A DNA stretch of 64,000 nucleotides, from contig JALJCS010000001.1 in assembly GCA_023055355.1 (NCBI GenBank), positions 101,169,381 through 101,233,380 on the forward strand, given 5' to 3'. Origin of the DNA: Agelaius tricolor. Its lineage: Eukaryota; Chordata; Aves; Passeriformes; Icteridae. Shown in pieces: positions 49,073 through 63,111 of the stretch (position 1 is the stretch's first letter; the number at the start of each line of letters is the position of its first letter). Position numbers and translations under genes: made by a program. Below the pieces are notes generated by a model, which had not been told where the DNA came from, did not search any database, and was given only the letters and a program-made list of their open reading frames with translations.

Positions 49073-49622
49073 CTATTCCCCTAATCCAGTCTCAAGAGAC
49101 CCCACCTGCATCCAGCTGTGGGGTTCCCAGCACAGGAACTTTGTGCACAAGCACATTGACTTTTTGGAGAAAATCCAGAGGAGGGTCACCAAGATAATTA
49201 GAGGAATGGAGTGTCTGAGAAAAGGCTAAAAGAATTGGATTTGTTCAACCTAGAAAAGAGAAGGCTTAGAGATTACCTAATTGTAGCCTTTTCAGTGCCA
49301 AGAGGAGGCCTATAAGAAAGATGGAGAAGGACTTTTTACAAGAGCATGTAGTGACAGGACAAGGAGGAATGCTTCAAACTGAGAGAGAACAAGTTTAGAT
49401 TAGACATTAGGAAGAAATTCTTTACTGTGAGGGTGGTGAGGCACTGAGACAGGTTGGCCAGAGAAGTTGTGGATGCCCCATCCCTGGAAGTGTTCAAGGC
49501 CAGGCTGGATGGAGCTCTGAGCAACCTGGTCCAGTGGAAGGTGTCCCTGCCCACTGAGGCATTGGAACATCTTGATCTGTAGGGTCCCTTCCAACCCAAA
49601 CCATCCTATGATGCTATGACTG
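49073..49622 (+). mobile_element. CR1 LINE, 5'-truncated (ORF2 C-terminus plus 3' UTR)
   Basis: Starts in the ORF2 C-terminal region (frame with QRRVTKIIRGMECL at about 49175-49215), then follows the conserved 3' UTR (GACAGGACAAGG, GTTTAGATTAGACATTAGGAA, GTGAGGGTGGTGAGGCAC, GTGGATGCCCCATCCCTGG, GAGCAACCTGGTCC) and ends GGTCCCTTCC...CCTATGATGCTATGACTG. It supplies the uninterrupted version of the site that the LTR split at 18354/19085. Confidence 0.93.
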
Positions 49623-49624
49623 TA

Positions 49625-52600
49625 GGATGGGGTATGGGAAAAGGAGCACACCTCACAGCACACACTTGTGAATATCTGTAAGAGTATAATTCGTACTGCT
49701 AAAGGACTTTTCTTTCTTTCTCCAGTGATTTTTCATGTGCCCATTCATTCATTACTAGTGGCCCAAGGTAGTGTGTGCACAGAAGATGCAGGAGGCCATA
49801 GAACATCCAGAACACTGACATGGGGTTGGAGACATGACATAGGGTCTACAAGAAATATTTTCAATTTTAAAAGTAGCACCTGGAGCACAGGCATATCCTA
49901 ATCTTGTCCCACCTAAAATAGCACTAGATACTTAGGCAGCCCATGACCTACTTTTTAAGGGGATAAAGCTTGAATTTTTTTGACATAATATCTGTTGTAA
50001 AGGTTTTACAGTGATGCTGTATAAGATCATTTCACAGATATGTTCTTAGCAGCCATTAACAGGCAGAGAACACTCCCTTGCCGATGTTATAACTTGTCTG
50101 TATGTGATGTGACTGGGAAGTTGCTAGCAGGAAATTGCTGTGACTTTTACCTTCTCTGCTACTTCAGAAAACTGAAAACCTAGCTCAAATTCCACAACTC
50201 TTCATAAGCCTACAGCCAAGAAATAGCTCCTAATTAGATCACCTTGCAAAACCACTGTTCTTTCTCTAAGGGCAAAACTGGTAGATGCACCAAGTATTGG
50301 GGGCATTGGTTCAAGACATCATCTCTACACATAAGGGCTACATATAACATGTCTGTCTCTTACCTGCACTGTGTCATGTGACAGGAATTTTAGATGACAT
50401 GAGCCTGAGCTGGAAATGCAAAGACTACTTCTTGTTTAGAGAAATTCATCCATACTGAAAATTGGTTTAAGTAGATTCATATATAGATTTGTCCATGTCT
50501 TAAGTAGATAGGAAGGCAAAATGTTGGTTAAAGTAGTTGAAACCACAACACTTTGTACCAAAAAAGTGAGCTGCAAAACTGGGACTGACAACCCATGTGG
50601 CTAGTAACACTTTGGTCAGCCTTGCAGACCAGAAAACGACACCTGTTTGTTAGGGGGACATGGGGACACATTCCATTCACACTAGCCAAGTCTAAGGACA
50701 GTTTGTTCTCTCTGAGCCTCAGATAGCAGGACAATTACGTATGGCTCTTACGATATTAGAGGCTTTGAAGCAGACAAAACAAAACAAAACAAAGTCCTCT
50801 GCTTTACTAGATGGTCCTGACATATAGGGACTTTTCTCAGACCTCAGTCTGAGATGATGTTCTGGGAAAAAGTGAGAACAATCTGGGAATCACTGAGAGC
50901 AATCCATCATTCAGGCATGAAAGAGAAGGCAGTTAAGGCTGATGCAGACTGTTCTTACTTCTTCCTAGAGCACTCAGTCTGGAGAACAAGACAACTATTT
51001 AAAATTAAGGGATGAGAAAAGTAATTCTTCCAGAAATAAGAATTGTCCATAAGAAAAGCACATGGAAAATAGTTGTTTTGAGTTGTTTCACAAGTAATAA
51101 CCTTCCTCAGCAAATCCAGGGCAACATCTGTGATCATCCCATTGAACACCTGGCATTTGAGACTTGTTTCTCCTTGCTGACGTCTCTCACATAAAAATAG
51201 CAATAGGAAATAGAAAAACAGAATATATTTCATCTTTCTCACTTGGACTTTTCAGAAGAAGAAATTGATCTCACATCTGCAGTGGAGGTACTGATTTTCA
51301 ATTTTTTTTTAGCTTTTTATTTATTTGTGGGAATCTTTTTTCAGATTAGTGCCTATTTAGCACTTTCATACACTTTTGTTGCTTCTGTCAAAAGAGCTGA
51401 AGCAACATCTGTGTAAGTAATATTCGATGTACAACACAGGAGTAAAACGTAGCAGAATGCTGTCATTAAAACCCTTAAAATGCTGTATTTGTGCCAGAAA
51501 CATATATTCTACATCAGATGATGCATTTTTCTTTCAATTTTTAAAAATCTAACAGATTTTTATTATATTCAAAAACATTTCTAACATATCCAACATGGTG
51601 AAAATCCTAGGAAAAAGCCCTCCTTACAAGCAAAAGTAAACTTGGGTTGCTAATCGTGGGATAAGTACTATTGAAAGAAGAGGAAAATGTATAGATTTTC
51701 AGTAATTTCACATCTCCTTTTGAATAAAATTGGCAAATTAAGATTTAAATACGTAAAAATTAACCATTAGTAGTTAAATACTTCAAAATTAACCATTTCT
51801 GGTATTTAGGCTTGTCAGTGATTATGATGTGCAACTTTCATTATAAAGCAATAAACATACACACCTTCTAGCTAGTAATTAGGTGAGATTGGTAGAATAT
51901 GATTCTAAATGTGTGCATTTGTTTGGTGTAGTAGCTTTTCCCCTATTGTATCTCATTGGAAACATGGTATATTCAAGAAGATAACTCAGTGAATAGACTG
52001 CAATTAGCATAAACACCAAGTCTGGCTATTTTGTTATAGCATTTTAGGGCACATTTCTATTTTCCCTGTCAGTCAGCAGTTTTAAATTCAATTGCCTTTC
52101 CTAATTATTCCCAAATCAATTATAAGTAAAATCTTATTAGCTGCATGTAAAATGTATTGCTGCATTTGGAACCTCAGTGTTCAAGTGAAACCTTTTCTTG
52201 CTTACTGCAAGAGAAATTGTAGGTGTGCATAAAAAGGTGAAGCATTCTATCGATACATTTCTTTCAACTGTCAGCTGAAAGATTAGGACTTTCTTTGAAA
52301 AAAACTGCTTCCCTGATGATGCTCTTGTACACTGTATTGGATCAAAAACCTGCACTTCAAACTCCTTAAGAAATACATCAGACTGGAACTTGTGAACTGG
52401 TTCTATTTGTCATCTGCAGAAATAAATATGCGAGCCAAAGGCAAAGAACTTTCATTTCAATGCATGGTAAGCATGGTTTCAAAAGCAGCTGAGATTCATG
52501 CAATGGGACAGAGGGAGTAAAAACGTGAAGCCAGTGAATGCACTCTCATGTCTGTGTGTATGGTTCTTAAGGAGTATTAGAGACCAAAAAAAGCATGACT

Positions 52601-55600
52601 GGCCAGCCTGATTTCTTCTGTGAAAAGCACTAAAGCAGTAACCACAGCAAGGAAAAGGCCATTATTGTGAGATTCTTTACCTCTTGTGTCTGCTTTTGAT
52701 GTTTACTCAAAATCAGGTTTAAGGAACCCTGCATAATATTTCATTTTAAATCAGTTCAATTGCAAGCTGAAAGTGGCTCCAGTGGAGGGCCAGAGTCAGA
52801 TACCTGCTGTCCATAGGCAGTGCAATGACTGGGGTCAGATGACTCTGCTATTGTAGGCTGAGGCTTTTTGAGTGCAATACGAATTTTGTCTGCATTTTAA
52901 AATAGGATATTATATTTAGAAATTAGAATTTTGGTTTTTAAATCGTTCTATATTTGTACTTTCTGTCAAGGCTATTCTTAGCTATTCTTTGCCTCTAGAC
53001 AGAAGATATCATGAATCAAGAAAGTTTGAAAAATACTAGACTATCCAGATAATCATCACAAATGTTGACATGGATGTATAATCAAGCTCCTCCTTGAAAG
53101 ACACCTGAAGGATATGGAAGCTGTCCTTGAAAAGGAGATGCAGTAAATATTGTTAAGAAAAATCCCACAAAACAAAACCAAAATTCTTCAGTTTGTTTTT
53201 GGTTGCTTGGGGTGATTTTTTGGTGGGTGAAGGAGGGGGGGCAGGGTTTATTTTTTAATTAAATTCCAATTGTTTCTTCAGTAATAAAATGTATTAAATA
53301 ATTTAGCAATTTACAAAGCAATAATACTGTAGGACTTTATAGCTGGAAATTAGCAACATAATGAATGGTTGAAATCTGAAGTAAACAAAGTGCAAAACAG
53401 TAATGCAGTAATCCTTATGAAGCAATCATAATTATAATCACAAGAAAAAGAGGAAAACTAAAGAATATAAGTGAAACCACAATAAATATTTTGTTTATTT
53501 TGCTTTAAAAATATTGCAGATTAGAATTTACTTGTTGCTAAATAACATGCTACTGGACAAAACACTTTGATCAATATTCTCTGATATTTTCTAGGAGCTA
53601 CATTGCAGTCTTTCAAGATGAAAAATGTCTTTGAGATTTATAATTCATTTGTCATTTGGTGAAGGGAATTCTACTCTCCAGTTTATTTTCTTTTTGGCAA
53701 TCAATAAAGCTATTTGTAAAAAAGTCCATTTGAATTTGTCTAGTCTGGTATTTTCATTTCTGTGAAGTAAACAAACAGGGGATAAATAGGAATTTTTATT
53801 TTATCTATTTTATTTGGATCTTGAGTCACCTGAGACTAATACTTTCACAGTTTAGAAAAAGTTCAAAACATATGCATGGGATCACTTTCATTTTTTAAAA
53901 AAATCTTGGACAGCAAAACCTAGTAACCTTTGCTGAACAAACTATAAGATTTGTAGTTGTAAAAAGTATTAATAATAAGTACTGATATTTAGCAGAATTT
54001 AATACATTAAAACCAATTTTATTTTGGCTGTCAGCAAGTGTCTGCAGACTTTATGTACTTCATGTTTTGTGATGAATTTGTACAACTGGAGTAAATGTGA
54101 GTTTGAAAAATTGGCACCTATCTCTACACCAGTACTCCTTAGCACACAATATGTCTGAGTAACATTTCTGCTGAAAAATGGATTTTCTGACTATTCAAGG
54201 ATACATTCACTTTATACATCAGCACTGATGCAAGCTCCACCATCATATTCCTTCTTTCTGCCTCCTCTGAAGTGTTCTGTATTTCAGTGACAAAAGCCAG
54301 CATCTAGACAGCATCCATATGATAACTCCTGCTCATTCTAGTCATTACTTTCTGCTCAGTTAGATTTGTCTATTATGCCTTACTTATGTCTCTGTTTAGG
54401 CTTCTACTTCATGCAGAGATGCTGGAATTGTGTAAGGGCAGAGAGACTAACTGGCTTTTCACATCTGAGACTTGGAAAGAGAAAATAGTCTTCTAGGTTA
54501 TGTTTGCTTCCCAGTAAACCAGACTCCATCAGTACCTTTTCTTTTGAGGCTTCTGGAATCCCATTTCTATGTGACCTAATATATGTGAACGTATGTACAT
54601 GTGTACAGATACCTCTTTTGTTGGTTTCTGTGTCTGTAATTTTCAATGTGCAGCCACTTTCATGTTAAGATGACAGAGCCATAGGAATTGTAAAGTATGT
54701 GAGATTACTCAAAGTCGTGAAAATTAGCAACTGAGTGAAAACCAGGGAGTGGAGAAGGCTGGAACACCTCTCTTTACCTTTCTCACCCTGAAAACTAGCC
54801 ATGGCTCATAAGGCTGCTTGCCTAGGCAGAAAAGGCAGGAAGGATTTCTGTGTAGACCTAGGAGTTAGGAAGGAGCAGTGAAGAGGGAGAATGAGGGAAG
54901 ACCTTTGACATGGCAATAGCAGCCAGGGGCACATGAGACAAAAAACTGCTCCCAAGACATGAGAAACTGGGCATCTTCAGAAATAACATCTTTATTTCTC
55001 CTCTGCTTGAGGAGATCACAGTTAGTTAGCTGAATAGGTAGTTGGATGGAAAAAGGACACATGTTTGAACTGCTTCATAACCCAGAGATTTTAGGTGGTC
55101 TGGGATATCTTAATTCTTGAGCAATTGGGACCCTTATTGATAATGGTTCATTGATAAGGACAGCAATAAAACAGAAGGCTGGGATGACTATAATGAATGT
55201 ACATAGTTAACTAGAATGAAGCATTTTGATGGCTGGTATTTTTAAATAATTAGCTCATTAACCTTAACTATATCAACCCTTTCTCTTTACCAAGGTTAAA
55301 TAATTGAAAGGAAAGACTTCTGGGGAAGTTGCAGTCTTACACAGAGGACAGCCACTTATTGACATGGTAAAAACCTGCTTAAAGAACCTGTCTAAAGAAG
55401 GTGTTTGTAAGAGAGGGGAAATATTCACACACATACACACAAATCAATTCATGCTTGCATTTTAATTGCAAGAGGACATAACAGGAAAAAAAATTTGTGC
55501 AGTTCTGAACAATTTTCAAGCAGTAGTCATGTATTTTATGATGTATTTATTTTTTTTGTGATAGAACCTATCAATTTCTGCTTTGTTGCTGCAAAGCTTA

Positions 55601-55800
55601 CTCTGTCTCCAGGCATCTTCATTTCCTAGCTATGGTTCTCAAAATTGTTTCTAGGACTTGAGACCCCTGGTTAGCAAACAGGTCCCTGTGAAGCACATCA
55701 CCATTGAAATTCTCATGGGAAACAAATAAAATCTTATTCCAAATGAAAAAACCAAAACGATGCTGTCCAGTGGTCATAATACATGAGGGTTGTAGAAGCA
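49625..55800. other. Unique AT-rich noncoding DNA
   Basis: No gene or known transposon recognised. Contains (CAAAA)n at about 50774-50793 and a G-rich stretch at 53225-53246. Open frames up to 95 codons look like chance. Confidence 0.58.
53225..53246 (+). other. G-rich stretch with weaker quadruplex potential
   Basis: GGG, GG, seven G and GGG in 22 bases. It fits a quadruplex only with uneven runs, unlike the stronger motif at 36052. Confidence 0.6.
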
Positions 55801-58800
55801 CCAGTTTTGTATTCTATGTATCATCTGCATGTCACCAAAAAAGGATTAAAATGTTCTGGTGTAAGACCAGTATGTAGCAACGTGGTGGTGTTGCAGGGAG
55901 CGTGCCTGATGATAAGCACTACTCAGGGCAAAGAGCTAAGGGCTGCCATCACTGCTGCCTCATTCACCTCAGGGGGCTGGAACCAGCTCCTTCCCACTGT
56001 TGAGGACATCCTCAGCTGCTGAGGAACTCTGCAGACCAAAACTGAGGGAGCGTTTTACAAACATCCTTGGATCTTGGATTGGCAGCAGAAAATTGTGGTG
56101 TGAGCGGCTAGAAGAGGCTTGAAACCTGAGAAGTGACAGTGGTGGAAGGAGCAGAAATGGCAGAAATATTCTGAATTTCTCTTTTCCTTAGGACTAAGGT
56201 GTGGAAGGTTGAATTATTCATGGCACACCAGGCTTAGCAGCAATACAAGGAGAAATTATGCAGACAGGGGGCATATTAGAGAAGTCTCCTTGGAGTGGAG
56301 GGAATCTCCTAGGTCAGACAGTGTATTCAAATATGCACAAAGGTCTGAAATATTTCTGAGAGATCAGTCCAAACACACACCTGTAAAGTAGTTACATGGA
56401 ATAAATATGGAAATTTAACTAAGAAGTGATATATCCATCATCTGGTGACCTTACTTGATATTCCAATTAAAGCTATCAATTGAGAAGCCTCAATTAAAAA
56501 AAATTTTAAAAAAATTCTCAGCTCATCTCCCTCTTTCCAAGGATGCTTCAAAGCTGTTCTTCCTATCTTTTTCTTAAGTTTTTGGCTCTCAGTATATCTA
56601 AACTGTAAAAAATAAAAAATCAACACCACCAGTAAGATGCAGTGGTTTTGGAAATCTGTGCTGTATAAATGATCAAATTAAAAGGTAAAGGTCAGAATGG
56701 TGTTTTGCTAAAATCTGGCATTTAATTGGAAAAATGTTAACTCTGAGCTCAACTAAACTCTCTGTTTTATTTCTTCAGATTGTGTCTGGTGTTTTATTTA
56801 TGTGTGTAGCATGCTGTGATTTTGTCTCCTATGATTTGTGCTTGTTTTTCAGCCTGTTCTTGCATATTTGACATGGATTTAATCCTTTCTGCAGCTCATC
56901 CTCCCCCACTTCTAGCCTATCTTGAATTATAGCTTGATATTTGAAATATTTCCTGCAAATAATTTTATCTGGAGTGGGAGGATTATAATAATGTTCGGAA
57001 CATTGATCTCAGTTAAACTTATAGGGCACAAAGTTGCACAGAGAATTGGGAGTTTACCCAAAGGCATTAAATCACTCAGAAGGTTTGTAAATATGTAGTG
57101 AGGGATGTATAATATTGAACTGGGTGATGCAGTTCAATGGATAAAAGGCAAGGTCCAAAGAATGGCTACACAATGCATTGCATTTCTAAGTTATTTATTA
57201 TAAATATCATACTTTCAAAATGGTCTATAACTAGAAGTACTCTTTGTTTATGGATTAATAGTAACTAATCTGAGTGTTCTCTATCTACCTGTCTTTGGAC
57301 AGAACCCTGAACATTTCAGTATTGAAATCCCTTAAATTTTCTTCAGATAAGCAGTTAAATATATCAAAGTGTCCAAAATATTTTTGTCACTTCATTTGTT
57401 TAGTCATGACTTGAAAATACCCTAAAGAAAGGATTTCGTATTGTAGAAAGCGGTGAAGAAACAGATACTGTCTACAACACACATTTAATACCACACACAG
57501 GTACTGCAACCATCAAGGAAACCTTGTGTGATTCCCTTCTAAAAATGCACTGGAATGATAAAGAAAGTGCCTTCATATTCTAGGCAGTTGATATCAGTTT
57601 CTGTAAAATCAGGAGAAATCTTTACTCAGTATTATACTTTTCTGAGAAGAGATGGAATCCAACCTTTGAATTTGTTGAAAATTACAATTTTCTACACAAA
57701 AACTTTCCTTATCATAGTATGTAACAACCAAGGTCATATAAAACCACAGATTTTAGTAGCAAGGATGATTAAAAAGCTCTCAGATGTCCAGACCTTCAAC
57801 AGTTTTACTCTTCAAGGACACACTTGGAGATGCACAATAGTCACTCTGAGTTGCCACTGTGGAAATTGTGCACCATAAAAGAAATGGTGAGTTTCAAGTG
57901 TCTATTGTAAGTACCACTGCTTTTACATAAAATATATACACACATTTTTCTTATAAATACACACAAAAATTCTTTTAAAAAGATTTTCACAAGGTGAGAG
58001 GTGAGAGGAAGCAATCCATTATTTAGGTGGTTTTTAAAACAGTAGAAGTTTTCTAAGAGCAGACTGTTCTTTGCAGAGTTGTGTGCCTTTTGGTGTTTTT
58101 GTTCTGTCTGTCTTAAGGTTTCTGTTCCAGGAACCACCACAGACACTGGGACTTCCACCTGACACCTGCAAGTCAGCACTCCACATCCAGTGTTTTGGAG
58201 CAATCCAGCCAGGTTTGCTGAATTTGGTAGCCAAAGAGGCACAGAATACATTTTTGATGATACTAAGACATAGAATGAGATTGCAGGACTTCAGAAATCT
58301 CCTATCTATGTCTGTTTAGTCTTAGGCAAAAGCACTGTGGTACAAAAGTTCACACTCCAGGAAAGGACTGCTACAGCAGATATAAGGAACCACCACCATA
58401 AATCCCCATAGTAGACACAGAAAGGGTAACTTTGGAAAACATCTGCCAAATATTTTCAATAAAATTGTTTCTCCCAACACAAATGTTAAGATAAGTAGGC
58501 AGATAGGCAGTCACACAGATGAGCAGACCTGTAAGGTAGGGATCATGAAAGTGAATTCAGAGTCTTTCATGCATCTAAGAAGGTTGCTGTAGAGAAAAAA
58601 AATATAAATTCATAACACTTTATCCAAATCACTTACAGTGGACACCTCCTAAAAATATTGCTGTTTTACAAAGCAATGCTACCATTATATTTCTGTCAGA
58701 TTTTGGTGAATGATACATTTATCAACACATGAATGTTCTGCTTAATATACACCTATCTGTAAAGTGAAGTATGAATACATTGGTTTCAAACCAACTTCCT

Positions 58801-61800
58801 GCTGTCAGATTAAAAATGAAATTGTCTAATGCAAATGAAAAATGAAAATTTCACCTAGAAAATGTTCAAGATTTGTTAATCAATTTTTCTTTTGTGAAAA
58901 AGATGCAACGGTTATGGGAAATAATATAAAAGTTTTTTTTTTTAAAGGACTTGACCAGTTAAAATTGTTTTCATTATAGTTTATTCATAATTGCTAACAT
59001 CATGAATACTTCAAAAAACATAGTCAAACATTTAGATATAACTTTAACAGGTCAAGTTTAGCAATAACTGCACAAAAGAAAAAGACCCTGAAGATTATTG
59101 TTCCATCAGACTTTGAGGCCATGGATTCTCTGCAGATCACAGCAGGGAATTGACCTATCCATTCTAAATATGAGGGTATTTGGGAGGGTATTTGAAGAAT
59201 AAGCACTATAATTGAGTTACTTCTTGGTTTCCAAAGTGAGTGATGCACACTCAGATCCACAATCAGATATTCCCCTTAGCTCCAGATGCTACAGATTTAA
59301 ACTCAAATCCATGATGTGGAGATTCCTCTCTGTTCTAGAAAAGATGCAGTGAACAAGGGCCACTGGAATCAAATAATTCAATAGACAAGAAATAAAATGT
59401 GTTCAACAGGTGGCAATACAAAGTTTGCAAGAGAATTTAGGCAATAACTGGGACATGGTTGCTCAAGGGCTTTGGAGCTGAATCTCCCTCCAGATAATAT
59501 CACCAGATATGCAGTCTTTGGTATTCATACACTATTACATCTAAAACAATCTTAGTAGGCACAAAGAGTCTTGTAAGTGGCCTTTGCACTTATAAAATGA
59601 GAACAAGAGAGGAGACATTGTGGCTTTAGGTGATCTTCCTGAAGACCAGTACTGAAGTATCAGTACCAGTACTGACTGTTTCTGAAGGGGTGTCAGAAAG
59701 GCCATTTTTATTCCATTAAAAGGCTCCATATTCTAAGGACAGTTTTGCTGAGTAGTTTTACAAAAATTCTTGTTGCCTATTTGTTTTGCTTCACAACTGA
59801 TTTGGACCAGTCTATCAAGCTTCTACATAGATACAGCATAGTTGTGTGAATTTCCTGCACAGCTTGCTATGCAAAGAATTTCACACTGATCAGTCAGTGG
59901 TATCTGCTCCCATACACATACCAAATTTCAAAAAACCAAAGAGTGCTACCATGGCTTGGGTTGCCTCCCAGTAACTGAAGGCTGAGCATGTGCACATGCA
60001 GAGTTTCTACACAGCAACTGGCACTTAGCAATGTGCTCATATTCTAAACCCTGAAGACATGTCTGTTCTTTAAAAGCCCCATTCATGTAATGCTCTCAAA
60101 GTGCTTATAATATCTGTCTCTTTTTCTCTCTCTTATTGCTTTAATAGCTTAATATAGACTTACCTAGCATGTGCATGAAAAGGCAGAACACGTAATTAAG
60201 GCAGCAGTATAAATTCCTCATTTACTTTAGGAAATTACACTAGTTTAATTTTGCCTTACTCACTCAAGTAGCACGAGACCCTAGTGTAAACAGGACAAAA
60301 CCATTAAAATGTGTTCATCTCAAACCAAAGCATCTAAACTCAGAGTTTGACTTTTTTTTCCAAGCTGTACACTAAATGCTGTCTTTAAGTTAACCACCTT
60401 ACATAGGAAGCCTCATTTTTCAAATATTGTCAAGATCATTAATTTCCTATATCCTGGAAGCTAGGATGGCTTCACCAGCAAGCCACAGATCACCAAAAGG
60501 TTTCCTAATGATTTTTTTAAATGGGGGAATGAGAGAAAATACATCAGAAAGCTAATAGCTTGCCTATTTGTTAAAAGCACCCGTTGACACCAACAAGGAG
60601 CAAATGAGAGACAGTCTCAGAGATTTCACCAAGCTGACATAGAAATTACAGACTGTGCTTGCAGATATGAGCAATCACATCAGATCAATATGCATAGCCC
60701 TGAACATTATCTGAGCAGAATCCACTTTGCAGTTTGAGAGTTTTGGTAACATGGCACCATGCCTGTGAGTCCAAAAAGCAAATCATAGCTGCATACAAAC
60801 ATGCTCTGCCTTCAGCCAGACTTGCTAAAGTCCTTCAGCTAGAAACACTCAGCAATGGAGCTCTGGGAGAGACCACTGAATTCATCACCTCACTTCTGAT
60901 GTAATCTACTACACTTAAAGCCTTTATACAGCTATTTATCTATTCAGTTATTATCATTTGAAGACAATTTGTGTTTTCAGAGTCCACTGTGTGTTATATT
61001 GCATTAAAATAGGTAAGCTGAGAGTGTCTGGAGGGAAGTTCTTTCCCTGGAAAAATTAGATATGATCAGAACTGTCTGAGTGTAGCAAGGAGCACGAGGG
61101 GATTGAAAGGCAGAGCCATTAGGGAGGCTGCAGCATGAGCTTCACCAGACACTATCTGGTTAAAAAGTCCACAGCTGGGCCTTAGAAGAAGAAGCAAATA
61201 GGATATTTTCCAGGAAAGCCAGAAGGGACTTCAGAAAACATATTGCTAAGCAGGTATCTACTGAAAGTTTCTAGCCTGGGAAGGAGACCAGAGTAAAGCT
61301 CCCCCGCAGTGTGGGCAGAGGGAAATGGAGAGAAAATTGAAAATTCTTTCATTTCACCTAACAGACCTAAGCATGCCTAGAAACTTAGAGTTTCTAGTTC
61401 TAGTTCATGTTTAGAAAAGACTACTTTGGCAGGCTATAACCCAAACAGGAATTTTTATTCACTCACTGCAGTCAAGAGTCCGTCCTGATCACTCTGGCTG
61501 GTGCAGCTTCCCACTGTGCATACTCAAAGATATACAGCTCTGTGGATTTCCCAGATTTCCTGTGCATGTTCTTCAAAAGAGTAATGGCTGTTACTCAAGA
61601 AAAGATTCTGATGTGAATTCTCATTACTGTTAATTAAATCAAATTACTTCTTGTTCCTGTGCTCAGAAGATGTGGAGGCACTGTCTGCTCATAAGAAATA
61701 TTTCACACATGATCCCATCTATCTCCTCTGTAAAGTCTTCTTTTGTATAAACTCACCAAACTGAAGGTTTTCCATCTCTCATTGATAGTCATATTTTTTA

Positions 61801-62655
61801 AATTTAGCTGTTCTCTCAATTCTTTCCAGCCTGCATACATCCATCTCAAAATATGGTGCATAAAATTGGCACAGAAATTTATCTGAGATCACAGTGTGGC
61901 TGTCAATGTATATTAAACAACAGCAGTGATAGATTTATTTCTGAACCGATACATAAAATAGAAAGTGTTTTTACAGTTATCAGAAATTATTTATCTAGCA
62001 TGTAAGGGGTCTTTCACTGCTACTGCAAAATAATTATCTCCTTGCATATGATACTCTTATTAATACTTTAGAATATGATCTTCCTGCCATTTGGAGAAGA
62101 AGCTGCCATGTTTGTTGACTGGTTTGCATCATAACATACAGGAATGGAGCTCCTGCATAGAAAGGCCTTCTCCATTCATTCAGTTTCCACCTTAATTTTT
62201 TTTTATTTCGCTGTTGGATTTCATCTTGCTAATGTCAACTCACCTCTCAAATCCAAAGGTAAAGAAAAGCATTGGAAAAGGAGAAAAAGCTTGTTCCAGG
62301 TTTCTTTTTAAATAGTTGTGTGAATGGAATTAAATGTAGCAAACTAGTGAAGACTACTGAGTTAGAGAGTGTGAAAGATGAAAAATAATACTAAGTGAAG
62401 AACTTCAATATACATTGTCACCATAGGCACTGAATAGCAGAGGATGTGGAGGAAAGTTGGAGGAGGAGGAGGTGAAATCATTCATACAATTCAGCTCAGC
62501 TAACTTCTACTCATGCCTCTAAAGACATTTGTAAGGCCTCCATGATGCTGAAAATAAATGGTTTCTGTTTATTCCAGCACTCTAAAATATTGGTGAAAAT
62601 ATTGACTCACACTGAACTAAGATTAGGATTTTGTCATATTGCATGTGATAAACCT
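55801..62655. other. Unique AT-rich noncoding DNA
   Basis: No gene or known transposon recognised. The longest frames (107 codons at 57555-57878 plus; 136 codons at 57841-58251 minus) overlap at their edges, share no known domain, and I treat both as chance. A (GGA)n run lies near 62456-62472. Confidence 0.55.
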
Positions 62656-62659
62656 TTCC

Positions 62660-63108
62660 AGTTTGACAGGCAGCAATTGATAACTACTATCCCACTACAA
62701 TATTTCAACAACTTGTGTGGCAACTTTACTGTAATTTCATCATGCACAATTTCATCATATTCCCTGAAAGTGTCATAGGGGATACCATCAAAAGCCTTCC
62801 TTGAGTCAAGAATTATTGTATCTTCTACTTCTCCTTTTGTCCTCTAAACCAGTTATCCTGTCAAAAAAGGAAATTAGTCTGGTTTGTAGTTATTTGCTCC
62901 TAGCAAATCCATATTGGCTGTCTCTTACCACCTTATTGTTCTCCAGGTACCTTCAAATTGATTGCTTAATAAATTGTTCCAATAACTTTCTAGCACTGAA
63001 TTTAGGGTCCCTGCTGTATAATTCTCTGGAATCTATTTCTCTACAGATAGGTACTATGATATCTGTCCTTTCCCAATCCACTGGAGACCTTCTCTAACTG
63101 GGAGACAA
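62660..63108 (-). mobile_element. Ancient CR1/L3-type LINE, reverse transcriptase remnant
   Basis: On the minus strand the central RT region is readable in order. LENNKVVRDSQYGFARSK (about 62945 down to 62890) matches the 'xxSQHGFRKGRS' block of CR1/L3 RTs. About 100 bases further, LDSRKAFDGIP (ending at about 62781) matches catalytic motif A 'LDFSKAFDTVP'; here F is replaced by S and T by G, but the aspartates survive. The match continues weakly to 62660. Stops and indels interrupt the frame. This enzyme class copies LINE RNA into DNA at nicked targets; this copy is a fragment without endonuclease or 3' end. More diverged than the other CR1s, so probably old. Confidence 0.85.
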
Positions 63109-63111
63109 ATG

